The translations under genes were made by a program, and so were the position numbers. From the NCBI RefSeq assembly GCF_900101045.1, contig NZ_FNFN01000011.1:105773-169772 (forward strand): a DNA stretch of 64,000 nucleotides, given 5' to 3'. Numbering within the stretch: position 1 is the stretch's first letter; each line of letters begins with the position of its first letter. The stretch comes from Nocardioides sp. YR527. GTDB taxonomy: Bacteria > Actinomycetota > Actinomycetes > Propionibacteriales > Nocardioidaceae. The notes under the pieces are model-generated. The model made no database searches. It saw only the letters and a program-made list of their open reading frames with translations, and was not told where the DNA came from. Shown in pieces: positions 1-7,478 of the stretch.

Positions 1-117
1 GAGCTTGGTGATCGCCTCGCTCAGGGCAGGCTGGGAGATGTGGAGCTGCTCGCTCGCGCGGCGCAGCGAGCCGTACTGGGTCACGGCCGCGATGTACTCC
101 AGCTGCTCGATCCTCAC
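1..117 (-). CDS. LysR family transcriptional regulator, N-terminal part (cut by window edge)
   Basis: The reverse strand encodes 39 residues that match the first winged helix-turn-helix of LysR-type regulators: VRIEQLEYIAAVTQYGSLRR followed by ASEQLHISQPALSEAITKL. The GTG start at 117 is preceded by a GAGAGG ribosome binding site; an ATG at 148 is out of frame. The effector domain lies beyond the window. The gene is divergent from the organosulfur cluster and shares a 145-bp intergenic region with it, so it is the natural candidate regulator of that cluster, by analogy with Cbl/CysB-type control of ssu genes. The regulatory role is inferred; the family assignment is directly visible. Confidence 0.85.
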   Translation of the reverse strand, partial: MRIEQLEYIAAVTQYGSLRRASEQLHISQPALSEAITKL

Positions 118-212
118 GCTGTCCTCTCGTCGTTCGGTGATCGGTCATCCCGAGCGGGTGATCGGTGATCACTGGCGTCCGGCCAGCACCCTCGCGCCCA
201 TTCTCTACTAAT

Positions 213-224
213 TTAGTCAACTAA
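213..224. promoter_or_regulatory. Candidate operator in the LysR / desulfurization divergent promoter
   Basis: An AT-rich island in GC-rich surroundings contains the inverted repeat TTAGT-CA-ACTAA, 38 bp upstream of the first desulfurization gene and 96 bp upstream of the divergent LysR start. LysR proteins usually bind short interrupted palindromes in such divergent spacers. The repeat is seen; its binding role is inferred. Confidence 0.4.
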
Positions 225-262
225 GAAGAACGACTTCCACGACGCAAGACCGAGAGGGCGCG

Positions 263-1504
263 ATGACAACCGAAGCTGTACGCAACGCCGCGGAGTTCGG
301 CGCGGCACCCACGACCCCGGAGGGCTGGGTCGACCGTGCCCGCGAGGTGGCCACCAGGCTCTCCGTGGACGCGGTCGCCCGCGACCGGGCCAACCAGGTC
401 CCGACGTACGAGGTGAACCTGCTCAAGGAGAGCGGCCTGGTCACCCTGCTCGGCCCTGCCGAGCACGGCGGCGCCGGCCAGGACTGGACGACCGCGCTGC
501 GCGTGATCCGCGCGGTGGCTGCCGGCGACGGCTCGATCGGGCAGCTGCTCGGCTACCACTACCTGTGGGCCTGGGCGGCACGGCTGGTCGGCACCCCGGA
601 GCAGGTCGCCGCCGTCGAGCAGCTCTACACCGAGAACAACTTCTTCTTCGGCGGCGCGGTCAACCCGCGCGACGACGACCTGGTGATCAGGGTCGAGGGC
701 GACGAGCTCGTCTTCACCGGCCGCAAGTCGTTCTCGACCGGCGGACGGATCTCCGACCTGACCGTGCTCGAGGGGGTCATCGAAGGCACGGAGAAGCATG
801 TCTTCGCGATCGTCCCGACCCAGCAGGAGGCCATCGTCTTCGCCGGCGACTGGGACAACCTCGGCCAGCGGCTCACCGAGTCCGGCGCCGTCGAGATCAA
901 CGGCGTGCGGGTCCCCTGGGAGTCGGCGGCCGGTTACGTGAAGCAGGCGGACGGGACGTACGAGTTCGTCCCGCGGGTCTACAACACGCTCAACGTGCCG
1001 ATCATCCAGCTGATCTTCACCAACTTCTACCTCGGCATCGCCGAGGGCGCGCTGACGACCGCCGCGACCTACACCCGCGACACGACCCGCGCCTGGCCCT
1101 ATGCCGGTGACGTCAAGGAGAAGGGGAGCGAGGAGTTCTACATCCAGGAGACGTACGGCGACCTCACCTCGAAGCTGTGGGCTGCTCAGGCGCTGGCCGA
1201 GCGGGCCGCGGGCCTGATCGAGGCGATCAACGCGCACGCCGACGAGGTCACCGAGCAGGAGCGCGGCGAGGCGGCGGTCGTGATCGCCGCGGCCAAGCAG
1301 GTCGCGATCGACGCCGGCCTCGAGATCGGCACCAAGGTCTACGACCTCACCGGCGCCCGGGCGACGTCCAACAAGGTCGGCCTGGACATCTTCTGGCGCA
1401 ACATCCGGACGCACTCGCTGCACGACCCGGTGGCGCACAAGCGGGCCGAGGTGGGCCGCTACGCGCTGCTCGGCGAGATCCCCGCGCCGACCTGGTACAC
1501 GTGA
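263..1504 (+). CDS. DszC-like flavin-dependent sulfur monooxygenase (acyl-CoA dehydrogenase fold)
   Basis: This 413-residue protein has the length and fold signature of DszC/SfnC-type monooxygenases, acyl-CoA-dehydrogenase-like enzymes that use reduced FMN and oxygen to oxidise sulfur compounds such as dibenzothiophene. It shares DszC hallmarks: QLIF.N.YLGIA.GAL near residue 255 and FWRN(I/V)RTHSLHDPV near residue 380. The ATG follows GAGAGGGCGCG. It opens a same-strand run with SfnG, SfnB, SsuD, an importer and a flavin reductase, so a role in scavenging sulfur from sulfones or sulfonates is more likely than true dibenzothiophene desulfurization. The substrate is not deducible from sequence. 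Confidence 0.82.
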   Translation: MTTEAVRNAAEFGAAPTTPEGWVDRAREVATRLSVDAVARDRANQVPTYEVNLLKESGLVTLLGPAEHGGAGQDWTTALRVIRAVAAGDGSIGQLLGYHYLWAWAARLVGTPEQVAAVEQLYTENNFFFGGAVNPRDDDLVIRVEGDELVFTGRKSFSTGGRISDLTVLEGVIEGTEKHVFAIVPTQQEAIVFAGDWDNLGQRLTESGAVEINGVRVPWESAAGYVKQADGTYEFVPRVYNTLNVPIIQLIFTNFYLGIAEGALTTAATYTRDTTRAWPYAGDVKEKGSEEFYIQETYGDLTSKLWAAQALAERAAGLIEAINAHADEVTEQERGEAAVVIAAAKQVAIDAGLEIGTKVYDLTGARATSNKVGLDIFWRNIRTHSLHDPVAHKRAEVGRYALLGEIPAPTWYT

Positions 1505-1547
1505 GCCGCCTGCGGTGATCAGCAGGGCCTCTCGCCCTGTCGCTGCC

Positions 1548-1566
1548 TGATAGGCGGCACCTATCA
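1548..1566. promoter_or_regulatory. Perfect inverted repeat between dszC-like gene and sfnG
   Basis: TGATAGG-cggca-CCTATCA is a perfect 7-bp inverted repeat in the 161-bp gap before sfnG. About 55 bp downstream lies an AT-rich stretch (about 1617-1650) that looks like an internal promoter. The repeat could be an operator or the stem of a short attenuator; there is no U-run, so a classical terminator is unlikely. Confidence 0.35.
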
Positions 1567-1665
1567 CGGGATCGGGTCTTCCGGTGGTCCACATCGGGAG
1601 ATCCGGTCCCGTCTTCTGTTTAATCAGATAAGTTTAATAGACATTAACGAACCGAGGAGACCAGC

Positions 1666-2772
1666 ATGACTTCACCGGCAACCGAGCCCCTGAAGTTCGC
1701 CTACTGGGTGCCCAACGTCAGTGGCGGCCTGGTGGTGAGCAAGATCGAGCAGCGCACCGACTGGAGCTACGACTACAACAAGAAGCTCGCGCAGCTGGCC
1801 GAGAACAACGGCTTCGAGTACGCCCTCTCCCAGGTGCGCTACATGGCCTCCTACGGCGCGGCCTACCAGCACGAGTCCACCTCGTTCTCCCTCGCGCTGC
1901 TGCTGGCCACCGAGCGGCTCAAGGTGATCGCCGCGGTCCACCCGGGGCTGTGGCAGCCCGGCGTGCTCGCCAAGTTCCTGGCCACCGCGGACCACCTCTC
2001 CGGCGGCCGCGCGGCCGTCAACGTGGTCAGCGGCTGGTTCAAGGACGAGTTCACCCAGCTCGGTGAGCCATGGCTCGAGCACGGCGAGCGCTACCGCCGC
2101 TCGGAGGAGTTCATCCGCTACCTGCGCGAGATCTGGACCTCCGACTCCGCCGAGCTGAACGGCGACTTCTACCGGCTGCACGACTTCGACCTGAAGCCGA
2201 AGCCGCTGGCCGGCGAGGGCCGGCCGCACCCGGAGATCTTCCAGGGCGGCAACTCCTCCGACGCGAAGGCGATGGCCGGCCGTGTCTCGGACTGGTACTT
2301 CGCCAACGGCAACACCCCCGAGGGCCTTGCCGCGCAGATCGCCGACGTCAACGCGGTCGCCGAGCCGCTCGGTCGTCGGGTCCGGTTCGGGATCAACGGC
2401 TTCATCGTCGCCCGCGACACCGAGAAGGAGGCGCGCGACACCCTCAGGGAGATCATCGACAAGGCCGACCGCGAGGCGGTCGAGGGCTTCGGGTCCGCGG
2501 TCAAGCAGGCCGGGCAGTCGACCGGCGACAAGACCGGGATGTGGCAGGACTCCAGCTTCGAGGACCTGGTGCAGTACAACGACGGCTTCCGGACCGGGCT
2601 GATCGGCACGCCGGAGCAGGTCGCGGAACGGATCGTGGAGCTCAAGCGGGCCGGAGCCGACCTGATCCTCGGCGGCTTCCTGCACTACCTCGAGGACGTG
2701 GAGTACTTCGGCCGACGCGTCCTCCCGATCGTGCGCGAGCTCGAGGCGCAGCAGCTGGAGCCTGTGGCTTGA
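1666..2772 (+). CDS. sfnG: FMNH2-dependent dimethylsulfone monooxygenase SfnG
   Basis: This 368-residue luciferase-like monooxygenase keeps the SfnG signature along its whole length: FAYWVPNVSGGLVVSKIEQR at residues 11-30, AVNVVSGWFKDEFT near 118, EPWLEHGERYRRSEEFIR near 136, SDWYFANGNTPEG near 207, and a C-terminal VEYFGRRVLPIVRELE. SfnG oxidises dimethylsulfone to methanesulfinate with FMNH2 from a partner reductase. The ATG at 1666 has a GAGGAG site 9 bp upstream. Its stop overlaps the TTG start of the next gene, implying translational coupling. Identity is strong by motif and length. Confidence 0.93.
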   Translation: MTSPATEPLKFAYWVPNVSGGLVVSKIEQRTDWSYDYNKKLAQLAENNGFEYALSQVRYMASYGAAYQHESTSFSLALLLATERLKVIAAVHPGLWQPGVLAKFLATADHLSGGRAAVNVVSGWFKDEFTQLGEPWLEHGERYRRSEEFIRYLREIWTSDSAELNGDFYRLHDFDLKPKPLAGEGRPHPEIFQGGNSSDAKAMAGRVSDWYFANGNTPEGLAAQIADVNAVAEPLGRRVRFGINGFIVARDTEKEARDTLREIIDKADREAVEGFGSAVKQAGQSTGDKTGMWQDSSFEDLVQYNDGFRTGLIGTPEQVAERIVELKRAGADLILGGFLHYLEDVEYFGRRVLPIVRELEAQQLEPVA

Positions 2773-3992
2773 GCGCGACGGAGATCGCCCGGCTCGATGC
2801 CGAGACCGCACCGCTGGTGGCCCGGCGGCTGGCCGACGAGCTCGCGCTCGGCGACGGTGGACGCGACCGGGTCAGGGCGCTGCCCTACGACCAGGTCAAG
2901 GCGTACGCCGCCGCCGGGCTCGGTGCGCTCACCGTCCCGCTCGAGTTCGGCGGTCCGGCGCTCCCTGCCACGACCGTGGCGGAGGTGTTCCGGCTGGTCT
3001 CGTGGGGTGATCCCAACGTCGGCCAGGTCCCGCACAGCCACTTCACCATGCTCAATGGGCTCCGTCTCAACCAGCTCCGGCTGAACGGCACCCGTGACCT
3101 GGCGCAGCGGATCTACAGCGAGGTGCGGGCCGGGGCCCTGGTCGCCAACGCGCAGTCGGAGTTCGGGACCAAGCACGTGCGGGACATCCGCACGACTCTC
3201 ACGCCTGCCCGGCAGGAGGGGGAGTGGCTGCTGAACGGCGAGAAGTTCTACTGCACCGGCTCGCTCTTCGCCGACTACCTCGCCGTGCTCGCGCGGCGTG
3301 ACGTCGACGGGCCGCTGCAGGTGGCGTGGGTCCGTACGGAGACTCCCGGCGTCGAGATCGTCGACGACTGGGACGCCGTGGGGCAGCGTACGACTGGTTC
3401 CGGAACAGTTCGCTTCACAAACGTTCCCGTAGCAGACGATTGGGTGACGCCGTTCGCGGTCGCGTTCGACGTGCCGACGACCTACGGCGCCTTCGCCCAG
3501 CTGCTCCACGCGGCCATCGACGCCGGGATCGCCCGGCGGGCTCTGGACGAGGCCTCCGAGTTCGTACGCACCAAGTCCCGCCCCTACGCCGACGCCGTCG
3601 CACTCGCCGGGGTCGAGACGGCCGCGCAGGACCCGCTGGTCGTCCACGCCTTCGGCGAGATGGAGCTGGCCGTACGCAGCGCCGAGGCGCTCCTCGCCGA
3701 AGCGGGCCGACGCGTCGACGAGGCCGACGCGGATCTCACCGCCGAGTCGGCCGCGGAGGCGAGCCTGGCGGTGGCGGCCGCCCGCGCGTCGACCGCGAAG
3801 GTGTCGGTCGACGTCACCAGCCGGCTGCTCGAGGTCTCCGGCGCCCGGTCGGCTCTGACGTCCACCAACCTCGACCGCCACTGGCGCAACGCACGCACCC
3901 ACACCCTCCACGACCCGGTGGCCTGGAAGGTCCAGCACCTCGGGCGCTGGGCCGTCGACCGCACCCCGCCGCCTCGGCACGGGCAGATCTGA
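2769..3992 (+). CDS. sfnB: SfnB family sulfur acquisition oxidoreductase
   Basis: The protein has 407 residues with an acyl-CoA-dehydrogenase-like flavoprotein fold. SfnB landmarks are FAQLLHAAIDAGIARRA near residue 242, FVRTKSRPYADA near 266, and DRHWRNARTHTLHDPVAWK followed by a PPRHG terminus. No ATG or GTG fits. The TTG at 2769 overlaps the sfnG stop (TTGA) and gives the expected N-terminus, so it was chosen. SfnB is encoded beside sfnG in pseudomonads and is needed for sulfone use, though its exact reaction is not settled. It is about 27% identical in layout to the first gene of the cluster, suggesting two related oxidases with different substrates. Confidence 0.9.
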   Translation: MSATEIARLDAETAPLVARRLADELALGDGGRDRVRALPYDQVKAYAAAGLGALTVPLEFGGPALPATTVAEVFRLVSWGDPNVGQVPHSHFTMLNGLRLNQLRLNGTRDLAQRIYSEVRAGALVANAQSEFGTKHVRDIRTTLTPARQEGEWLLNGEKFYCTGSLFADYLAVLARRDVDGPLQVAWVRTETPGVEIVDDWDAVGQRTTGSGTVRFTNVPVADDWVTPFAVAFDVPTTYGAFAQLLHAAIDAGIARRALDEASEFVRTKSRPYADAVALAGVETAAQDPLVVHAFGEMELAVRSAEALLAEAGRRVDEADADLTAESAAEASLAVAAARASTAKVSVDVTSRLLEVSGARSALTSTNLDRHWRNARTHTLHDPVAWKVQHLGRWAVDRTPPPRHGQI

Positions 3993-4032
3993 CCTCCCCG
4001 CATCCCCCACACATCCCACGCGAAAGGCAGCG

Positions 4033-5181
4033 ATGAGTTCCCTCAAGTTCCACTGGTTCCTCCCGACCAACGGCGGCGACGGCCGTCACGTGATCGGCGG
4101 CGGTCACGGCGTCAGTGCGCTGGCGGCGGGCCGTCCGGCGACGGTGCCCTATCTCGGCCAGATCGCGCGCAGCGCCGAGCAGCTCGGCTTCGAGGCGGCG
4201 CTGACGCCGACAGGCGCGTGGTGCGAGGACGCCTGGGTGACGACCGCGATGCTCAGCTCCCTTTCGGAGCGGCTGAAGTTCCTGGTCGCCTTCCGGCCGG
4301 ACTCGGTCTCGCCCTACCTGGCCGCGCAGATGGCCGGCACCTTCCAGAACCTGTCCGGGCAGCGGCTGCTCCTCAACGTCGTCACCGGCGGTGAGGACCA
4401 CGAGCAGCGGATGTACGGCGACTTCCTGGCCAAGGACGAGCGGTACGAGCGGTGCGGGGAGTTCCTGCACATCGTCCGCCGGCTCTGGGCGGGCGAGACG
4501 GTGACCTTCTCCGGGAAGCATCTCTCGGTCGAGAACGCGCGCCTGGAGCAGCGGCCCACGCCGGTCCCGGACGTCTACTTCGGCGGCTCCTCGCCGGCCG
4601 CGCTGGAGGTCGCCGCAGAGCATGCCGACGTCTACCTGACCTGGGGCGAGCCGCCGACCGCGGTGGCGGAGAAGATCGCACGAGTGAAGAAGCTGGCCGC
4701 CGACCGCGGGCGCGAGCTCCGCTTCGGGATCCGGCTGCACTCGATCGCCCGCGAGACGTCGTCGGCCGCCTGGGCGGAGGCCGACCGGCTGCTGGAGAAC
4801 ATCTCCGACGAGGACATCGAGCGCGTCCAGGCGGGGCTCTCCCGCAGCGCCTCGGAGGGTCAGCGACGGATGCTGGAGCTCAACCAGGGCTCGCGTGACG
4901 GGCTCGAGATCCACCCCAACCTGTGGGCCGGCGTCGGGCTGGTCCGCGGTGGTGCCGGGACCGCGCTGGTCGGGTCCTACACCGAGATCGCGGACCTGAT
5001 CGAGGCCTACCACGCGGTGGGGATCACCGAGTACGTGCTCTCCGGCTACCCGCACCTGGAGGAGTCCTACTGGTTCGGCGAGGGCGTCCTGCCCGAGCTC
5101 GCCCGCCGGGGCCTGTGGTCCCACCCCGCCCCCGTTGCCGGCCGAGGGGCGGCGGTGCCCTTCGGCGCCGCGGCCCAGTAG
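4033..5181 (+). CDS. ssuD: FMNH2-dependent alkanesulfonate monooxygenase SsuD
   Basis: This 382-residue luciferase-like enzyme closely matches SsuD, which cleaves C1-C10 alkanesulfonates to an aldehyde and sulfite. Visible hallmarks are FHWFLPTNGGDG near the N-terminus, PTGAWCEDAW (with the conserved active-site-region Cys), LVTGG-type NVVTGGEDHE, PDVYFGGSSP, DVYLTWGEPP, HPNLWAGVGLVRGGAGTALV and VLSGYPHLEESYWFGE. The ATG follows GAAAGGCAG. Only 9 bp separate it from the transporter gene. Together with SfnG it would extend a pathway dimethylsulfone to methanesulfinate or methanesulfonate to sulfite. Confidence 0.94.
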   Translation: MSSLKFHWFLPTNGGDGRHVIGGGHGVSALAAGRPATVPYLGQIARSAEQLGFEAALTPTGAWCEDAWVTTAMLSSLSERLKFLVAFRPDSVSPYLAAQMAGTFQNLSGQRLLLNVVTGGEDHEQRMYGDFLAKDERYERCGEFLHIVRRLWAGETVTFSGKHLSVENARLEQRPTPVPDVYFGGSSPAALEVAAEHADVYLTWGEPPTAVAEKIARVKKLAADRGRELRFGIRLHSIARETSSAAWAEADRLLENISDEDIERVQAGLSRSASEGQRRMLELNQGSRDGLEIHPNLWAGVGLVRGGAGTALVGSYTEIADLIEAYHAVGITEYVLSGYPHLEESYWFGEGVLPELARRGLWSHPAPVAGRGAAVPFGAAAQ

Positions 5182-5190
5182 GAGGTCCTC

Positions 5191-6540
5191 ATGTCTGCTG
5201 TCTCCCCCACGGGCACAGCCAACCCGAAGCGGGTCGCGCTCGCGGCCTCGGTCGGCGCCACCATCGAGTGGTACGACTTCTTCCTCTACGGCACCGCCGC
5301 CGGCCTCGTCTTCGACAAGCTCTACTTCAACGGGCTCAGCGGCACCGCCGCGACCTTCGCCTCCTTCGGCACCTTCGCCGTCGGGTTCCTGGCCCGCCCC
5401 GTCGGCGGCCTGATCTTCGGGCACTTCGGCGACCGGATCGGCCGCAAGACCATGCTGATCTGGACGCTCGTGATCATGGGGGTGGGCACCTCGCTGGTCG
5501 GGCTGCTCCCGACGTACGACTCCATCGGGGTGCTCGCCCCGATCGCGCTCGTGGTGCTCCGGATCCTGCAGGGGATCGGCGTCGGCGGTGAGTACGGCGG
5601 CGCGGTGCTGCTGGCCACCGAGTACGCCCCGGCCGGGCGCCGTGGGCTCTACGGCAGCTTCGCGCACATCGGCGTCCCTGGCGGGCTGGTGCTCGCCTCA
5701 GGTGCGTTCGCGATCGCCTCCCAGCTGCCCGACGCTGCGTTCCTGGCGTGGGGATGGCGGGTCTGCTTCCTGATCTCGATCGTGCTGCTCGCCATCGGCG
5801 CCTGGATCCGGCTCTCGATCATGGAGACGCCTTCGTTCCAGGAGGTGCAGGCCGAGAAGAAGGTCTCCAAGCTGCCGGTCGCCGAGCTCTTCCGGCGTCA
5901 GCCGCGCACGCTGCTGCTCGGGATGGGGACCCGGTTCGTGGAGGGGTTCACCTACAACCTCTACTCGGTCTTCCTGCTCTCCTACGCGGTGTCGGACGCC
6001 GGGCTGAGCCGGTCGGTGGTGCTCAACGCGATCATGGCCGGTGCGCTGCTGGGTGTGGTCATGACCGTCGTCTCCGGAGCGCTGAGCGACCGGTTCGGAC
6101 GACGGCCGGTCTACACGGTCGGGGCCGTGCTGGGGCTGGTGATCGCCTTCCCGGTCGCGGCCGCGGTGCAGTCCGGCGCGGTGGTGCCGTCGGTGGCGGC
6201 CTTCGTCGGTGGGCTGGGCCTGGTCTACGGCACCGTCTACGGGCCGCTGGCGGCGTTCTGGAGCGAGCTGTTCGACACCCGCTACCGCTTCTCCGCGCTC
6301 AACGCGCTCTACCAGATCTCAGGAGTGGTGGCCTCCGGGCTGACGCCGCTGATCGCGGCTGCCCTGGTGGCACTCTCCGATGACCGCTCGCTGTGGTGGG
6401 TGGCCGGCTACAACGTCGTGGTCGCCGTGATCAGCCTGACCTGCATGTGGCTGCTGCCGGAGACCCGTGGCGAGAGGCTGCGGGACACGGCGGTGGACGA
6501 GGCGCGGGCAGCGCCCGCGAGAGAGGTGGTGGCGCGATGA
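5191..6540 (+). CDS. MFS transporter, metabolite:H+ symporter (MHS) type
   Basis: This 449-residue protein has about twelve hydrophobic segments. Family signatures are ASVGATIEWYDFFLYGTAAG in TM1, the MFS loop motif GHFGDRIGRK near residue 80, LQGIGVGGEYGGA near 127, and a second loop motif GALSDRFGRRPVY near 295. These are typical of the shikimate/ProP/alpha-ketoglutarate MHS subfamily. It ends in an ATGA overlap with the flavin reductase. Context makes uptake of a sulfonate, sulfone or related organosulfur compound the best guess. No SsuABC-type ABC importer occurs in the cluster, so this symporter may replace it. Confidence 0.88.
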   Translation: MSAVSPTGTANPKRVALAASVGATIEWYDFFLYGTAAGLVFDKLYFNGLSGTAATFASFGTFAVGFLARPVGGLIFGHFGDRIGRKTMLIWTLVIMGVGTSLVGLLPTYDSIGVLAPIALVVLRILQGIGVGGEYGGAVLLATEYAPAGRRGLYGSFAHIGVPGGLVLASGAFAIASQLPDAAFLAWGWRVCFLISIVLLAIGAWIRLSIMETPSFQEVQAEKKVSKLPVAELFRRQPRTLLLGMGTRFVEGFTYNLYSVFLLSYAVSDAGLSRSVVLNAIMAGALLGVVMTVVSGALSDRFGRRPVYTVGAVLGLVIAFPVAAAVQSGAVVPSVAAFVGGLGLVYGTVYGPLAAFWSELFDTRYRFSALNALYQISGVVASGLTPLIAAALVALSDDRSLWWVAGYNVVVAVISLTCMWLLPETRGERLRDTAVDEARAAPAREVVAR

Positions 6541-7034
6541 CGAGTCCGCTGCGTACGAATCAGGATCTCGACCCGGCCGCGCTCCGGCAGGCCTTCGGGG
6601 TCTTCCCCAGCGGGGTGGTGGCGGTCGCCGCGGTCGTCGACGGACGCCCCGTCGGTCTGGCCGCTTCGTCGTTCACCTCGGTGTCCCTGGACCCGCCGCT
6701 GGTCTCCTTCTCGGTGGCCCGGACCTCGAAGACGTGGCCCGACCTGCGGCGCTCCTCGCACCTGGGCGTCACCGTGCTCGCCGAGCACCACGGCGAGGTC
6801 TGCCGCCAGCTCGCCGGCCCGGTCGACTCCCGCTTCGACGGGTTGGTCGTCAGCGCATCCCGCGACGGGGCGCTGACGTTGGACGAGGGCCTGGCCCAGT
6901 TCGACTGCACCGTCTACCGCGAGGTCGAGGCCGGCGACCACATCGTCGTACTCCTCCAGCTCCACGCCGCCGACCACGGCGCCGGCCGCCCGCTCGTCTT
7001 CCACCGCTCCAACTTCGGCCGGCTCGCCGGCTGA
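6537..7034 (+). CDS. NAD(P)H:flavin oxidoreductase (flavin reductase-like domain)
   Basis: This 165-residue protein has the flavin-reductase-like (HpaC/DszD-type) split-barrel pattern: FGVFPSGVVAVAA near residue 20, GLAASSFTSVSLDPPLVSFS near 40-59, and a closing FHRSNFGRLAG. The ATG overlaps the transporter stop (ATGA), so it is co-translated with it. It would reduce FMN with NAD(P)H and pass FMNH2 to the SfnG, SsuD and DszC-like monooxygenases, none of which can reduce flavin themselves. A longer frame-open start upstream lies inside the transporter gene and was rejected. Confidence 0.88.
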   Translation: MTSPLRTNQDLDPAALRQAFGVFPSGVVAVAAVVDGRPVGLAASSFTSVSLDPPLVSFSVARTSKTWPDLRRSSHLGVTVLAEHHGEVCRQLAGPVDSRFDGLVVSASRDGALTLDEGLAQFDCTVYREVEAGDHIVVLLQLHAADHGAGRPLVFHRSNFGRLAG

Positions 7035-7042
7035 CCCCACCC

Positions 7043-7137
7043 TGCCGAGGCGTCACCCCCGTCGGCCGAGGCGTCACGTACGTCGGTCGAGACGGCATCC
7101 CGGTGCCAACTCGGCCGACGGGGCTGACGCCTCGGCA
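7043..7137. repeat. Long intergenic palindrome (27-bp arms, one mismatch)
   Basis: The arms at 7043-7069 and 7111-7137 are reverse complements over 27 bp with one mismatch, around a 41-bp loop. The loop begins with a second copy of the core GGCGTCACG, so the word GCCGAGGCGTCAC occurs twice in direct and once in inverted orientation. It fills almost the whole gap between the flavin reductase stop and the next start. It may be a terminator for the sulfur operon or a REP-like element; no U-run follows. Confidence 0.75.
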
Positions 7138-7150
7138 CTAGAGTCCGGGT

Positions 7151-7441
7151 GTGGATACCTTCGGAGCCATCGCTCTCTTCGGTCTGATCCTGCTCTACTT
7201 CGTGATCGAGTCGTCGGCGACCAAGACGCGGACGGACCTCACCCGCCGGCTGAACCGGCTCGAGGACAAGGTCGATCTGCTCCTGAAGCACGCGGGGGTG
7301 GAGGAGCCGCCGTTGCCACGTCAGGACGAGGTGGTGGCGCTGGTGCGCGCGGGCAAGAAGATCGAGGCGATCAAGGTCTACCGGGAGGCGACCGGGGTCG
7401 GGCTGGCCGAGGCCAAGCGCGCGGTGGAGCAGCTCACCTGA
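7151..7441 (+). CDS. Small membrane protein with a ribosomal L7/L12 C-terminal-like domain
   Basis: This 96-residue protein starts at GTG. Residues 4-20 form one transmembrane helix (FGAIALFGLILLYFVIE). A charged coiled region (RLNRLEDKVDLLLKHAG) follows. The end, EVVALVRAGKKIEAIKVYRE then TGVGLAEAKRAVEQL, resembles the C-terminal domain of ribosomal protein L7/L12. Such membrane-anchored L7/L12-like proteins are common but uncharacterised in actinomycetes. It lies 37 bp before cgoX on the same strand and may be co-transcribed with it. Function is unknown. Confidence 0.75.
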   Translation: MDTFGAIALFGLILLYFVIESSATKTRTDLTRRLNRLEDKVDLLLKHAGVEEPPLPRQDEVVALVRAGKKIEAIKVYREATGVGLAEAKRAVEQLT

Positions 7442-7478
7442 CGTACGCCGGTGCGATGGCCGATGCGACACTGGACTC

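Noticed and set aside
221..1594. A 457-codon antisense frame opposite the DszC-like gene.
   Set aside because: High-GC shadow with no motif; the plus-strand protein is a clear family member.
2070..2768. Long N-terminal extension of SfnB in the open frame.
   Set aside because: It lies inside sfnG in another frame and is Arg-rich; the TTG at 2769 gives the family N-terminus.
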